Part shown: positions 1 through 8,214 of the stretch, one piece after another
How positions within the stretch are numbered: the first letter of the stretch is position 1
Layout: every line of letters starts with the position of its first letter
NCBI GenBank assembly: GCA_964542255.1
Contig: CAZITV010000062.1
Coordinates: 1 to 12,022 of the forward strand
Length of the DNA: 12,022 nt
Reading direction: 5' to 3'
Source of the DNA: CAYMSF01 sp964542255
Lineage (GTDB): Bacteria > Verrucomicrobiota > Lentisphaeria > Victivallales > Victivallaceae
Made by a program: the position numbers and the translations under genes
Notes under the pieces: generated by a model
The model's database searches: none
The model's input: the letters and a program-made list of their open reading frames with translations, nothing else
Told to the model about the DNA's origin: nothing

Positions 1-63
1 AAATCGGCGCCAAAGACCAATCGTTTGTCAATCAATGAAAGCGAATTGGTATTAGAGCGGAAA

Positions 64-2292
64 TCACATTAACCCGGAAGTATAATTAAAATCACCGGTA
101 TCAGCCTCATTCCAGTGGGCATTGGTTAAATCATAAAAGTCAATTGTTCCCTGAATTCGCGGTATAGACATAACTGATTTTGGATAGACATAAGTCAATC
201 CGGCATTTTTATCATTGCGTACTGAGAAGCCGTTATTGCGGGCATCGCGGATATGGCCATCCGGGACAGGGATATCGGCACGGGTAGCCAGCAAAACCGG
301 GCGTCCGTAACGATAAATTTCTACCGGCAGTTGTGATTTTTCGACAAGAAACTTGATTTCACGCTGATCCAATTCAATCCATGCCTGTGCCCGGGATATT
401 TTCATACGCTGCATTTCCAATACTGCCATTGAATTGCATACCGGCAACGGAAAGGTTGATAACAAAACCACATCAGAATACCCATCAAACATTTTAATAC
501 CGTATATTGAGGTGATGCGAAAACGGCGGATACCGATGCGGTAAGCTTCAGCGATGCGCGAACGCAGATTCTTCAAGCGGTCTTCCGGGCAAAAAGACGG
601 CAGCACGGCTTCAGTAATTTTTTTATTGGCGGAATATACGGAACATGCGATATCACCACCGATTTTTGCTGGAGTACAGCCGCCGTCGAGGCGGATCATT
701 ACAGACTCTTTTTCATTAGTTATTCTGGCACCGCGAAGACGCTGATAATCTTCACGAAATTTATGCATGGCGCGATAGATATGACCGTGAGCGTTGGTTT
801 TGTCCAAATTTTGTTCTGCCCACTGCCAAAATTCACGGCGGATATCCTTTAACGAACTAGCCGGCAAAAAATATTTTCCTTTTATTTCAGCAGAGAGCGC
901 GCCCAAACAAAAAATTTCGGAGCGACTGGCGGAAAATTCATCTGACAAACGTTCTTCGTTCAGACTATGATTGGTTGCTGGGGCGAGATTAACGTTTTTA
1001 CGCCAAACTTGTTCTTTATTGCCGTCAATAGAAACGACTAATTCTTGGTCAGAGATGCTCAAATGCAGGTTAATCGGTGTTTTAGCCAAAGGCAATGCTG
1101 CTATCCGCGATGACATTTCATCACAGCTTTCGCCGATTTTATAAACTATACCGTGCTCCTGAATTGCCTTATCACAACAGATAAAACAGTGGTCGCCGCT
1201 GCAGGCAAATTTTACTGGAGCGTTATTTTTATACATTTTAGTGATGGTGATCGATGGTCCTTCATCACCGGATTGGGTTTGAATTCGGATGCGGTCGCCG
1301 ACGTGAAGCCGGCGCGTCACCTCCATTTCGAAACCGTTATCTGCGGCTTCGATAACATTGCCGCATAACATTCCTGCGACGCCAAGCGAATCATGTTGAA
1401 TTAAATGTTTCATTGCATCGGCAGTGTAAAAACCAGATGACCATTTTCTGCCGTAAGTTCCGCTAAGTATATTTTTTGCCTGATTAAGCAGCTCACGCGA
1501 TGGCACTCCTTCGGCATCAATAATCATGCGATACGCGCTAACCGCCCTACTCACATAATCGGGTTTACGCAATCTTCCTTCGATTTTAAACGACGCAATG
1601 CCGAGTGCTTTTAAATCATGAATCATGTCAAGTGTATATAAATCTTGCGTGGAAAAGAAAAACCCATTCCCTTGTTTACTATAAAACCTGCGTCGGCACG
1701 GCTGTTTACATTTGCCGCGATTACCGCTCCAACCACCAAGCCACGAAGAAAATAGACATTGTCCGGAAAGCGAACAGCATAGCGCCCCATGTACAAAAAC
1801 CTCAATTTCAACCGGTGCTTCAGGCAGCATCAGACGTAGTTCGCTCAATGTCACTTGACGTTCCATAATCACCCGCGAGATTCCAGATTGAGCGGCCACC
1901 AGTAAACCGGCGGAATTATGCAGTCCCATTTGTGTGGACGCATGAATTTTCAGCCATGGAAAATATTCGCGGATAATCCGCATGACGCCAAAATCTTGAA
2001 CTATGAGTGCGTCTGGCATTAATTGTGACAATTCACCTAAATACTCAACTAATTCAGAAAGTTCAGATTCTTTAATTAAGGTATTAAGCGTTACGTAAAA
2101 CTTTTTCTGATGGGACTTGGCATAGGCAGATAATTTTGACATTTCTGCTATGGTAAAATTTTCAGTACGTTCGCGGGCATTGAATTTAGCCAACCCCGCG
2201 TAAACGGCATCGGCTCCACAGTCATATGCAGCTAGCGCTGCTGCCAAATTTCCTGCAGGTGCCAACAATTCCGGTTTTCTAATAGTTTGCAT
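64..2292 (-). CDS. U32 family protein, RlhA/TrhP-like (probable RNA hydroxylation factor)
   Basis: The 742-residue product starts with the typical U32 N-terminus (PELLAPAGN, residues 7-15). It carries the family signature around residues 164-179: E164, the HGA at 168-170, C172, C173, S177-G178 and C179. Further conserved cysteines are C195 and C199, and the KIEGR block is at 237-241. The middle (about 380-500) matches the position of the DUF3656-type extension. The C-terminal part (about 615-715) resembles the accessory U32 module with an NS...YGRPVL pattern. Characterised bacterial relatives are annotated as peptidases but act in RNA hydroxylation: RlhA on 23S rRNA C2501, TrhP on tRNA U34. 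The cysteines are thought to hold an iron-sulfur cluster. The length and added domain favour RlhA-like over TrhP, but the substrate is inferred. The ATG at 2292 lies 3 nt after the preceding kinase stop with no clear Shine-Dalgarno, suggesting translational coupling. It is the last gene of the set. Confidence 0.88.
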   Translation of the reverse strand: MQTIRKPELLAPAGNLAAALAAYDCGADAVYAGLAKFNARERTENFTIAEMSKLSAYAKSHQKKFYVTLNTLIKESELSELVEYLGELSQLMPDALIVQDFGVMRIIREYFPWLKIHASTQMGLHNSAGLLVAAQSGISRVIMERQVTLSELRLMLPEAPVEIEVFVHGALCCSLSGQCLFSSWLGGWSGNRGKCKQPCRRRFYSKQGNGFFFSTQDLYTLDMIHDLKALGIASFKIEGRLRKPDYVSRAVSAYRMIIDAEGVPSRELLNQAKNILSGTYGRKWSSGFYTADAMKHLIQHDSLGVAGMLCGNVIEAADNGFEMEVTRRLHVGDRIRIQTQSGDEGPSITITKMYKNNAPVKFACSGDHCFICCDKAIQEHGIVYKIGESCDEMSSRIAALPLAKTPINLHLSISDQELVVSIDGNKEQVWRKNVNLAPATNHSLNEERLSDEFSASRSEIFCLGALSAEIKGKYFLPASSLKDIRREFWQWAEQNLDKTNAHGHIYRAMHKFREDYQRLRGARITNEKESVMIRLDGGCTPAKIGGDIACSVYSANKKITEAVLPSFCPEDRLKNLRSRIAEAYRIGIRRFRITSIYGIKMFDGYSDVVLLSTFPLPVCNSMAVLEMQRMKISRAQAWIELDQREIKFLVEKSQLPVEIYRYGRPVLLATRADIPVPDGHIRDARNNGFSVRNDKNAGLTYVYPKSVMSIPRIQGTIDFYDLTNAHWNEADTGDFNYTSGLM

Positions 2293-2295
2293 ATT

Positions 2296-5187
2296 TTATA
2301 TATACTTTGTTAATATTTTTTTAAGCTTAGAGGCATCGTGGGGTATTGCAACAAAGTCATCACAGCCAATTTCAGCGGCTGAGGCAGAGTCAGAATCCGC
2401 AACTGCGATGACCGGTACATCTTGGCGTAGCTGTTTAAGTGCCGATACAACATTTACGACAACGACATTCTCTATGAGAATATTGATTATTGCCAATCTG
2501 ATATCAGGGCATTGTCTGCATAATTCGACAGCAGCGTCACCGTTGTTAGCGCGGATTATTTTAAATTTCATTGAATTAATTGCTGCCGAGATAACGGCAA
2601 AACTGCTATCATCGTCATCGGCGACTAAAATAGCGGTATGGTCATCTTGGCCGGGGCTTTGCTCATTGACAGCGGGATGCGTTAATCTTTGTTCCAACGG
2701 AATTGTAAAGAAAAAAGTTGTTCCCTGCGGTTGCTCTGATTGTAACCATATGCGTCCGCCCATCGCTTCCACCAACCCGCGGCTAATGGACAAACCAAGT
2801 CCTGCGCCTTCAAAATCTCTAGATGTTGACACGTCTGCCTGGTAAAACCGTTGAAAAATTTTACTTTGTTGTTCTAATTTTATTCCACGACCAGTGTCGG
2901 CGACATAGAAGATAATTTCATTATTTTCTATTGAATAACCATATTTTATCTGACCTGCATAAGTAAATTTGACGGCATTGCTCAATAAATTAGACAAGAT
3001 TTGTTGTAGTTTTATTTGGTCTGCTACAATATTCATTGCCGCGCTGCCGGCAGGATGATTATATTTCAACTCCAAGCCTTTATTGTCAGCAGTTTTTTTG
3101 AACAGATTAAACAAGTCGAGCATAAGGGCATTTAGTTCAAATTCATTTTTCACCAGCTTAACCACACCTGCATCAATTTTTGACATGTCAAGAATGTTGT
3201 TGATAAGCTCCAATAGGCGCCCGCCGCTCTTTTGAATAATGCCGGCATAATTTTTAGCTTCAACCAAAGCGACGTTGCCATCTGCGATGAGGTCGGCAAA
3301 GCCGAGAATGCCATTCATGGGTGTACGAATTTCGTGTGATATATTTTGCAGGAACGCAGATTTCAAACGGTCACTTTCTTCAGCCTTATTTTTAGCGGCG
3401 ATGATTTCATCAATCATCTTTTTGCGTTCAGTAATATCTTCTTTTACCGCAACAAAATTGGTAATAGCACCATTGTCATCAAAAATTGGTGAAATAATCG
3501 CATTTTCCCAAAACATACTGCCATCTTTACGTTTATTATGAAACTCGCCATGCCAATCATGGCCCGATACAATTGTCTGCCAAAGATTTTGATAGAAATC
3601 AACCGAGGCTTCATCACCTTTCAATATACGTGAATTTTTTCCAATAACATCGTCAGAACTGTAGCCGGTTATCTCTGTGAATTTTGCATTGACATATTCA
3701 ATTTCACCATCAATTTTGGTTATAACGATGGACACAGGACTCTGTACGACTGCCTTCAACAGTTTGCGTTCACTTTCTTCAACCCGTTTTTTCTCAATAT
3801 AAATTGATAATTCATGTGAGACTATTTCCAAAAGTTCGACATCCTGCATTGAATAGGCTTTGGGGTTGTCATAGCTTTGCAGCACAATAACACCGACAAT
3901 TTTCTTCTTATCCTTCAACGGCACCAGCAATGCGGTTTCCGGCAACCGTTCAATTTCATCCAATTTGCCACACTCGATTTTTTGCATTATTTCTAATTTT
4001 GACATGAGCAGCACTGACTGACTTGTGATTGCCATGCCTGGCAACGAATTCCCCAAATACCAGTCTGTTACTTTATCGAACTCATCATCTTTATATAAAG
4101 CATGAATAATTTTGGACGATTCATCGTAAACCGAGAAACAAAAATTGGTTGTGTCAATTAAAGGGGCAAGACATTTTTTTACCGACCGCATTAATTGAGT
4201 CAAGTTATTTGATGTAATCATTGCGTCAGCAATAGCAAATTGAATTTTCTGCACCTCTTCAGCACGACGCTGTTCGGTAATATCCTGGAAAACTCCGGTA
4301 ACACTGACAACGACCCCTTGGGTAAAATTAGTAGCACCGAGCACATGTACCCAACGGCGTTTCCCTTGCGCGGTAACCATTTCCAACTCTAAATCAAATT
4401 TTTCACCAAAATTTATAGCGCGCGTAACTGCACGCGAAATAATCGGCCGCGATTCAGCCGTATAAAAGTCTATGGACGCAGTTACTGTTGGAACATAGTC
4501 TGCGGGGACTTCATGGATGCGGAACAGTTCGGCAGTCCATGTCAGTTTATTGGTTGCAGCCTCTATTTCCCAACCGCCGACATGCGCCATTGTTCCAGTA
4601 TTATCCAATAAACTCTGCTGCTGTTTGAGCATCGCCTCATTTTTTTTACGTGCGATAATTTCAGTTTTAAGTCCATCCAATAACTCCATTGTATCATTAC
4701 GGCTTTGTAATAGTTTTTGGCTGGTAAGTTCCAATTCGGCGGTGCGCTCTGAAACCAATGCCGCCAGAAGTTCCTGCTCACTAATTTTTTGTTCATTTAA
4801 CCGTTTAATTTTTGTCATAGCACAAATTTGTGCGACCAGTTCCGATATATCAATGGGCTTAGAAAGAAACGCTTCACCGCCGACTTCGAGAGCTTTGATA
4901 CGACTCTTTTGTTCTGCTTGGGCCGTTAGAAAAACAATTGGGATATGATTAATTTTACCATCATTTTTGATTGCTGTGCATAGGGTAAATCCATCCATTC
5001 CAGGCATCAAAATATCTAATATAATAACATCCGGGTCAACACTCCGCGCGATTGCAATACATTTTTCGGGTTGAGTGGTAATAAATACCGCAGCGTTGGG
5101 CAATGCCTCTTTGATAAGTGCCTTCAAGCTGACGAGATTATCCAAAATATCGTCAACTGCGAGGATTTTAACTTTATCATTGTGCAT
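2296..5187 (-). CDS. Soluble hybrid histidine kinase: REC-PAS-GAF-PAS-HisKA-HATPase-pseudoREC
   Basis: Numbering is from the ATG at 5187 (963 aa). An N-terminal receiver (about 6-125) keeps phospho-acceptor D58, T88 and K110. A charged helical linker follows, then a PAS domain (about 193-308), a GAF domain (about 315-470), a second PAS with PAC (about 475-590), a HisKA dimerisation helix with H618 in SHEIRTP, and an ATPase domain with N737 (N box), D764-x-G-x-G (G1) and a GAGLGL G2 loop. The C-terminal receiver (about 850-963) is degenerate: N902, A930 and I948 occupy the usual Asp, Thr and Lys positions. No membrane segment is seen, so the protein should be cytosolic. The frame is open further up to a TTG at 5253, but the ATG at 5187 puts the start directly before the receiver and overlaps the upstream kinase by 11 nt, so I prefer it. 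The receiver-first layout suggests it takes phosphate from another kinase, plausibly its neighbour. The ligands of PAS and GAF are unknown. Confidence 0.93.
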   Translation of the reverse strand: MHNDKVKILAVDDILDNLVSLKALIKEALPNAAVFITTQPEKCIAIARSVDPDVIILDILMPGMDGFTLCTAIKNDGKINHIPIVFLTAQAEQKSRIKALEVGGEAFLSKPIDISELVAQICAMTKIKRLNEQKISEQELLAALVSERTAELELTSQKLLQSRNDTMELLDGLKTEIIARKKNEAMLKQQQSLLDNTGTMAHVGGWEIEAATNKLTWTAELFRIHEVPADYVPTVTASIDFYTAESRPIISRAVTRAINFGEKFDLELEMVTAQGKRRWVHVLGATNFTQGVVVSVTGVFQDITEQRRAEEVQKIQFAIADAMITSNNLTQLMRSVKKCLAPLIDTTNFCFSVYDESSKIIHALYKDDEFDKVTDWYLGNSLPGMAITSQSVLLMSKLEIMQKIECGKLDEIERLPETALLVPLKDKKKIVGVIVLQSYDNPKAYSMQDVELLEIVSHELSIYIEKKRVEESERKLLKAVVQSPVSIVITKIDGEIEYVNAKFTEITGYSSDDVIGKNSRILKGDEASVDFYQNLWQTIVSGHDWHGEFHNKRKDGSMFWENAIISPIFDDNGAITNFVAVKEDITERKKMIDEIIAAKNKAEESDRLKSAFLQNISHEIRTPMNGILGFADLIADGNVALVEAKNYAGIIQKSGGRLLELINNILDMSKIDAGVVKLVKNEFELNALMLDLFNLFKKTADNKGLELKYNHPAGSAAMNIVADQIKLQQILSNLLSNAVKFTYAGQIKYGYSIENNEIIFYVADTGRGIKLEQQSKIFQRFYQADVSTSRDFEGAGLGLSISRGLVEAMGGRIWLQSEQPQGTTFFFTIPLEQRLTHPAVNEQSPGQDDHTAILVADDDDSSFAVISAAINSMKFKIIRANNGDAAVELCRQCPDIRLAIINILIENVVVVNVVSALKQLRQDVPVIAVADSDSASAAEIGCDDFVAIPHDASKLKKILTKYI

Positions 5188-8185
5188 ATAATGCGCTTTC
5201 GATGGTTTTAAACAATAATTTTTCATCAACTGGTTTTGACACATAATCATCAAAACCGTATGCGATTATTTCATCACGGTTGCCCTTCATAACACTGGCT
5301 GTAACTGCAATAATTGGAATATGGCATAACTTTTCATTGCCGCGAATAGCGTCAAAAGCTTCAAAGCCATTTAACTTCGGCAAAGCTATATCCATCAGAA
5401 TCAAATCCGGCACGTGATCATTTGCAGCAGCAACTCCAGTATGACCGTCAGCGGCTTCAATGATCGCATATTTTTTCTCAAACAAAGCTCTAAAGGTGAG
5501 CATATTATCCTGATTATCTTCAATCACTAATAATAGAGGAATATCGCGCGGCTTAACAATTTTTCGTTTTATAAGTTTTGCCGCGGATTCTTGATTTACC
5601 AAGGGTTCCACCGGTTTGGGATAAACCATATTTTGAACTCCCATGATTAATTCATGCTTGTTCACATCACCTTTTTGAATCAATTGACGGACATTGCATG
5701 TGTTAATCAAGCTTATATCACGCCATGTAAGGTGTTTAGCAGTCAAGATTAAAACTGGAAGGTGCTTTAATTGGTCATTATCTTTAAGCTGGCGCAGCAC
5801 TTCAAAACCATCCACTTCCGGCATCATCAGATCCAGAATCATCGCATCCGGATTAATAAAGTCAATTTTTTCCAATGCTTCTCTGCCGTCATGCGCAACA
5901 ATACACTTATAGCCGTGTTCGCATAAAATATCCTGCAACTGGATAATCGCAGGCTCACTATCGTCCACAAGTAAAATAGTTTTACCATTACCCGGCAGTG
6001 GTGCAGCTAAGGAGGCAAGGCTGTTGCCATTCGCCTCAGATGGCGCAAAACCAGAATACTCTTTAATATTTTTATTGTTTATGGCGACGGAATTTATTAA
6101 AGGGAAATCGAAAGCAAAGACGGACCCCCTGCCAACAACGCTTTCAACAGTGATATCGCCGCCAAGCATCCGTGCATATTTTCTTGCAATAGTTAAGCCC
6201 AACCCGGTACCGCCATATCTGCGCGAAGTACTGCTGTCAGCTTGACAAAATTCATCAAAAATATGATTAATTTGTTCAGTTTTAATGCCAATTCCGGTAT
6301 CTGCAACTATAATACGGCATCTGCCGGCATCAACCACAGCGCTTATTTCCACCTTGCCGATTTCAGTAAATTTTACTGCATTGCCAATGAGATTTTGCAG
6401 CACATGGCGGCACTTTCTATAATCGCTGCATATCGGCGGTATGGAATCATCAATTTTATAAGTTAATGCAATTTTTTTACCAATAGCCTGCGGTTCAATC
6501 ATCGTTATGATGTCACTAACTATTGATTTAACTGAAAAACGACTTATCTCAATCTCATCTTTTCCTGATTCAATCCGCGCTAAGTCTAAAACATCGTTGA
6601 TCATATCCAACAAATGCTTGCCATTTCGTTCTATAACGTTAATATAACCATACTCCTCCGGGGGCACAACACCGGCAAGACGGCGTCCCAGCACACTTGA
6701 TAATGCGATAACCGAATTGAGCGGTGTCCGTAATTCGTGGCTCATATTGGAAAGGAAAGCGCTTTTGAGCCGGCTGGCTTCCGACAGTTCGTATTTTTGC
6801 TCTGTTAATTTATGATTTTGCTCGCTGAGTTCTCTGGATTGTTCAGACATTTCACACTTTTGGGCTTCCAATTCACGATTTTGTCCTTCTAAAGTTTCTG
6901 CCTGCTGATTAACTTTTTGCAGCAGTAGAAGACTGCTGAAACGCGCTGTAACCATAGGCGTTATTTCTCTGACAAAACGCAGAGAGAAATCACTGTAACG
7001 ATGCAGACTGGCCAATGAGATAAAGGCGACAACGTTAAAATTAACTGTAATTGGAATAGTAATTATATCATGCGGTTTGAATGTGCCGCAGATTGTGTTA
7101 AGTGTAAGAACAGTATTGGCCGGCACATCGGTTATATGCGTAATTTCGCGGGTTGCCAATGCCAAACCAAATTCCCCCTCGCGGATCGCTGCAGAAAATG
7201 ATTGACAGGCATTTTCACTTAATCCGATAGAGACAAAACGTTCAAAACAATTATTTGTTCTGTTAAGTAAGTAAACCGCACTAATCTCCGAAGAGGTCAA
7301 CCGCATCAAGTGTTTCAACAGTTCATTGTTGAACCTGTGTAAATCATCTTCACTTAACAGTACAGTGGCAACTGCCGCCTTTTCTTCAACAAGAGACATT
7401 TCAGTCTTAATTCTGTCAGCGAGCTGATTAAAGGCATTGCCAAGAATGCCGAATTCATTCTTCCCCGCACAACTACTGCGTGCATTCAAATTTCCAGAAC
7501 AAAAATCATTGGCCGTGACGGTTAAACTTTTCAATGGACTACGAATAACCCGCAATAAAACTACTGTTACAACCACAATTAGCAGCAGCACTCCCACTAC
7601 AAGATAAGTTAACTGTCTATCCATAGATTTTTTGTGTTCAAACCCATTATAGTATAATTGGTCAGCTTTAGCAATGGCAAATTGATTAATCTTGTTGAGG
7701 CTTGCGGATATTTTATTAACATGTGTATCGACGATTCCGATGATAGCTGCCTGCTTGCCTAAATCAATATTTTTCTCAACATTTAATAATTGAATGGTGC
7801 TGTCACAAACTGAATTCCATTCAATAATGTCGCGCGTTAATTTTTCAGTATCTTCCACAGGTCCCAAATAAAGATTGCAAATAACTTTTAATTGCTGGCT
7901 GGCGCTGTCTTTATATAATTGGATACTGTTAATGCAATCTGAAAATTTTGTTTCTTTTTTGGAAAGAAATAAATGTCTTATTGCACTCTGCATACGCAGT
8001 ATATCAGCCTCAAGTTCGCCTAAGGCCCGTCCTACTTTCAACGGATGGTCATACATCACCTTAGTCTGCATCCATAAATTGTCTGACTGCGACTTAAAAA
8101 TAAATCCGACAATAATTACGAATAATAAAATCAGTAACAATCCTGCACGCAACAGCAAACTTATTTTTATATCGTTTTTATTCAT
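5177..8185 (-). CDS. Membrane hybrid histidine kinase: 4HB-like sensor-HAMP-GAF-HisKA-HATPase-REC-REC
   Basis: The product is 1002 aa. Hydrophobic segments at about 11-30 and 193-213 flank a helical extracytoplasmic domain of about 160 residues, resembling the four-helix-bundle sensors of chemoreceptors. HAMP follows (about 212-265), then a GAF-like domain (about 275-420) and a strikingly regular coiled coil (431-472). The HisKA phospho-acceptor is H483 in SHELRTP. The ATPase has N602 in the N box, D629-x-G-x-G, and GGTGLGL at 658-664. Two receivers close the protein: the first with D785, T815 and K838, the second with D932, T962 and K984, both complete. The ATG at 8185 has GGAG 7 nt upstream. 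The 3' end overlaps the next kinase by 11 nt, which implies coupled translation. As a class, such kinases detect an envelope or periplasmic cue and pass phosphate through their own receivers to an HPt protein. The cue and the output are not visible here. Confidence 0.95.
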   Translation of the reverse strand: MNKNDIKISLLLRAGLLLILLFVIIVGFIFKSQSDNLWMQTKVMYDHPLKVGRALGELEADILRMQSAIRHLFLSKKETKFSDCINSIQLYKDSASQQLKVICNLYLGPVEDTEKLTRDIIEWNSVCDSTIQLLNVEKNIDLGKQAAIIGIVDTHVNKISASLNKINQFAIAKADQLYYNGFEHKKSMDRQLTYLVVGVLLLIVVVTVVLLRVIRSPLKSLTVTANDFCSGNLNARSSCAGKNEFGILGNAFNQLADRIKTEMSLVEEKAAVATVLLSEDDLHRFNNELLKHLMRLTSSEISAVYLLNRTNNCFERFVSIGLSENACQSFSAAIREGEFGLALATREITHITDVPANTVLTLNTICGTFKPHDIITIPITVNFNVVAFISLASLHRYSDFSLRFVREITPMVTARFSSLLLLQKVNQQAETLEGQNRELEAQKCEMSEQSRELSEQNHKLTEQKYELSEASRLKSAFLSNMSHELRTPLNSVIALSSVLGRRLAGVVPPEEYGYINVIERNGKHLLDMINDVLDLARIESGKDEIEISRFSVKSIVSDIITMIEPQAIGKKIALTYKIDDSIPPICSDYRKCRHVLQNLIGNAVKFTEIGKVEISAVVDAGRCRIIVADTGIGIKTEQINHIFDEFCQADSSTSRRYGGTGLGLTIARKYARMLGGDITVESVVGRGSVFAFDFPLINSVAINNKNIKEYSGFAPSEANGNSLASLAAPLPGNGKTILLVDDSEPAIIQLQDILCEHGYKCIVAHDGREALEKIDFINPDAMILDLMMPEVDGFEVLRQLKDNDQLKHLPVLILTAKHLTWRDISLINTCNVRQLIQKGDVNKHELIMGVQNMVYPKPVEPLVNQESAAKLIKRKIVKPRDIPLLLVIEDNQDNMLTFRALFEKKYAIIEAADGHTGVAAANDHVPDLILMDIALPKLNGFEAFDAIRGNEKLCHIPIIAVTASVMKGNRDEIIAYGFDDYVSKPVDEKLLFKTIESALYAQ
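6770..6895 (-). repeat. Six tandem heptads encoding the kinase coiled coil
   Basis: Residues 431-472 of the membrane kinase divide exactly into six 7-residue units (TLEGQNR, ELEAQKC, EMSEQSR, ELSEQNH, KLTEQKY, ELSEASR). Each has a hydrophobic residue at position 2 and a Glu at 3 or 4; five have Gln at position 5. They run without interruption from the GAF domain into the HisKA helix, forming the signalling helix between sensor and catalytic core. Confidence 0.75.
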
Positions 8186-8192
8186 AATTCAT

Positions 8193-8196
8193 CTCC
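8193..8196 (-). promoter_or_regulatory. Shine-Dalgarno of the membrane kinase
   Basis: GGAG on the minus strand, 7 nt before the ATG at 8185. It supports this start and lies inside the short gap after cheR. Confidence 0.7.
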
Positions 8197-8205
8197 GTGA
8201 TACTG

Positions 8206-8214
8206 ATTATATCA
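8206..8214 (-). promoter_or_regulatory. Candidate internal promoter (extended -10) before the kinase pair
   Basis: The minus strand reads TGATATAAT: a perfect TATAAT (8206-8211) with the TG of an extended -10 one base upstream. No TTGACA-like -35 is visible at 16-18 nt. Transcription would begin near 8198, giving a leader of about a dozen bases that still contains the GGAG. This could let the kinases be made independently of the lipid genes, but the gap is AT-rich and the match could be chance. Confidence 0.3.

Noticed and set aside
16..50. Inverted repeat ACCAAT/ATTGGT downstream of the U32 gene as a terminator
   Set aside because: The stem is 6 bp with a 23-nt loop and no T-run on the minus strand, so it does not qualify as an intrinsic terminator.
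1..72. Open frame on the plus strand ending in TAA at 70-72, possibly the tail of a convergent gene, and a competing open minus-strand frame over 3-62
   Set aside because: Only about 23 and 20 codons are visible, with no recognisable motif or start signal. Frames this short stay open often by chance, and the two interpretations contradict each other.
2408..2845. Plus-strand open frames of 60-145 codons throughout the kinase and U32 genes
   Set aside because: All lie opposite strongly supported genes, have no domain matches that I can recognise and no start signals; they are shadows of the coding strand.
5188..5253. Upstream TTG start for the second kinase at 5253
   Set aside because: It would add 22 residues of no domain character and extend the overlap with the first kinase to 77 nt; the ATG at 5187 begins directly before the receiver.
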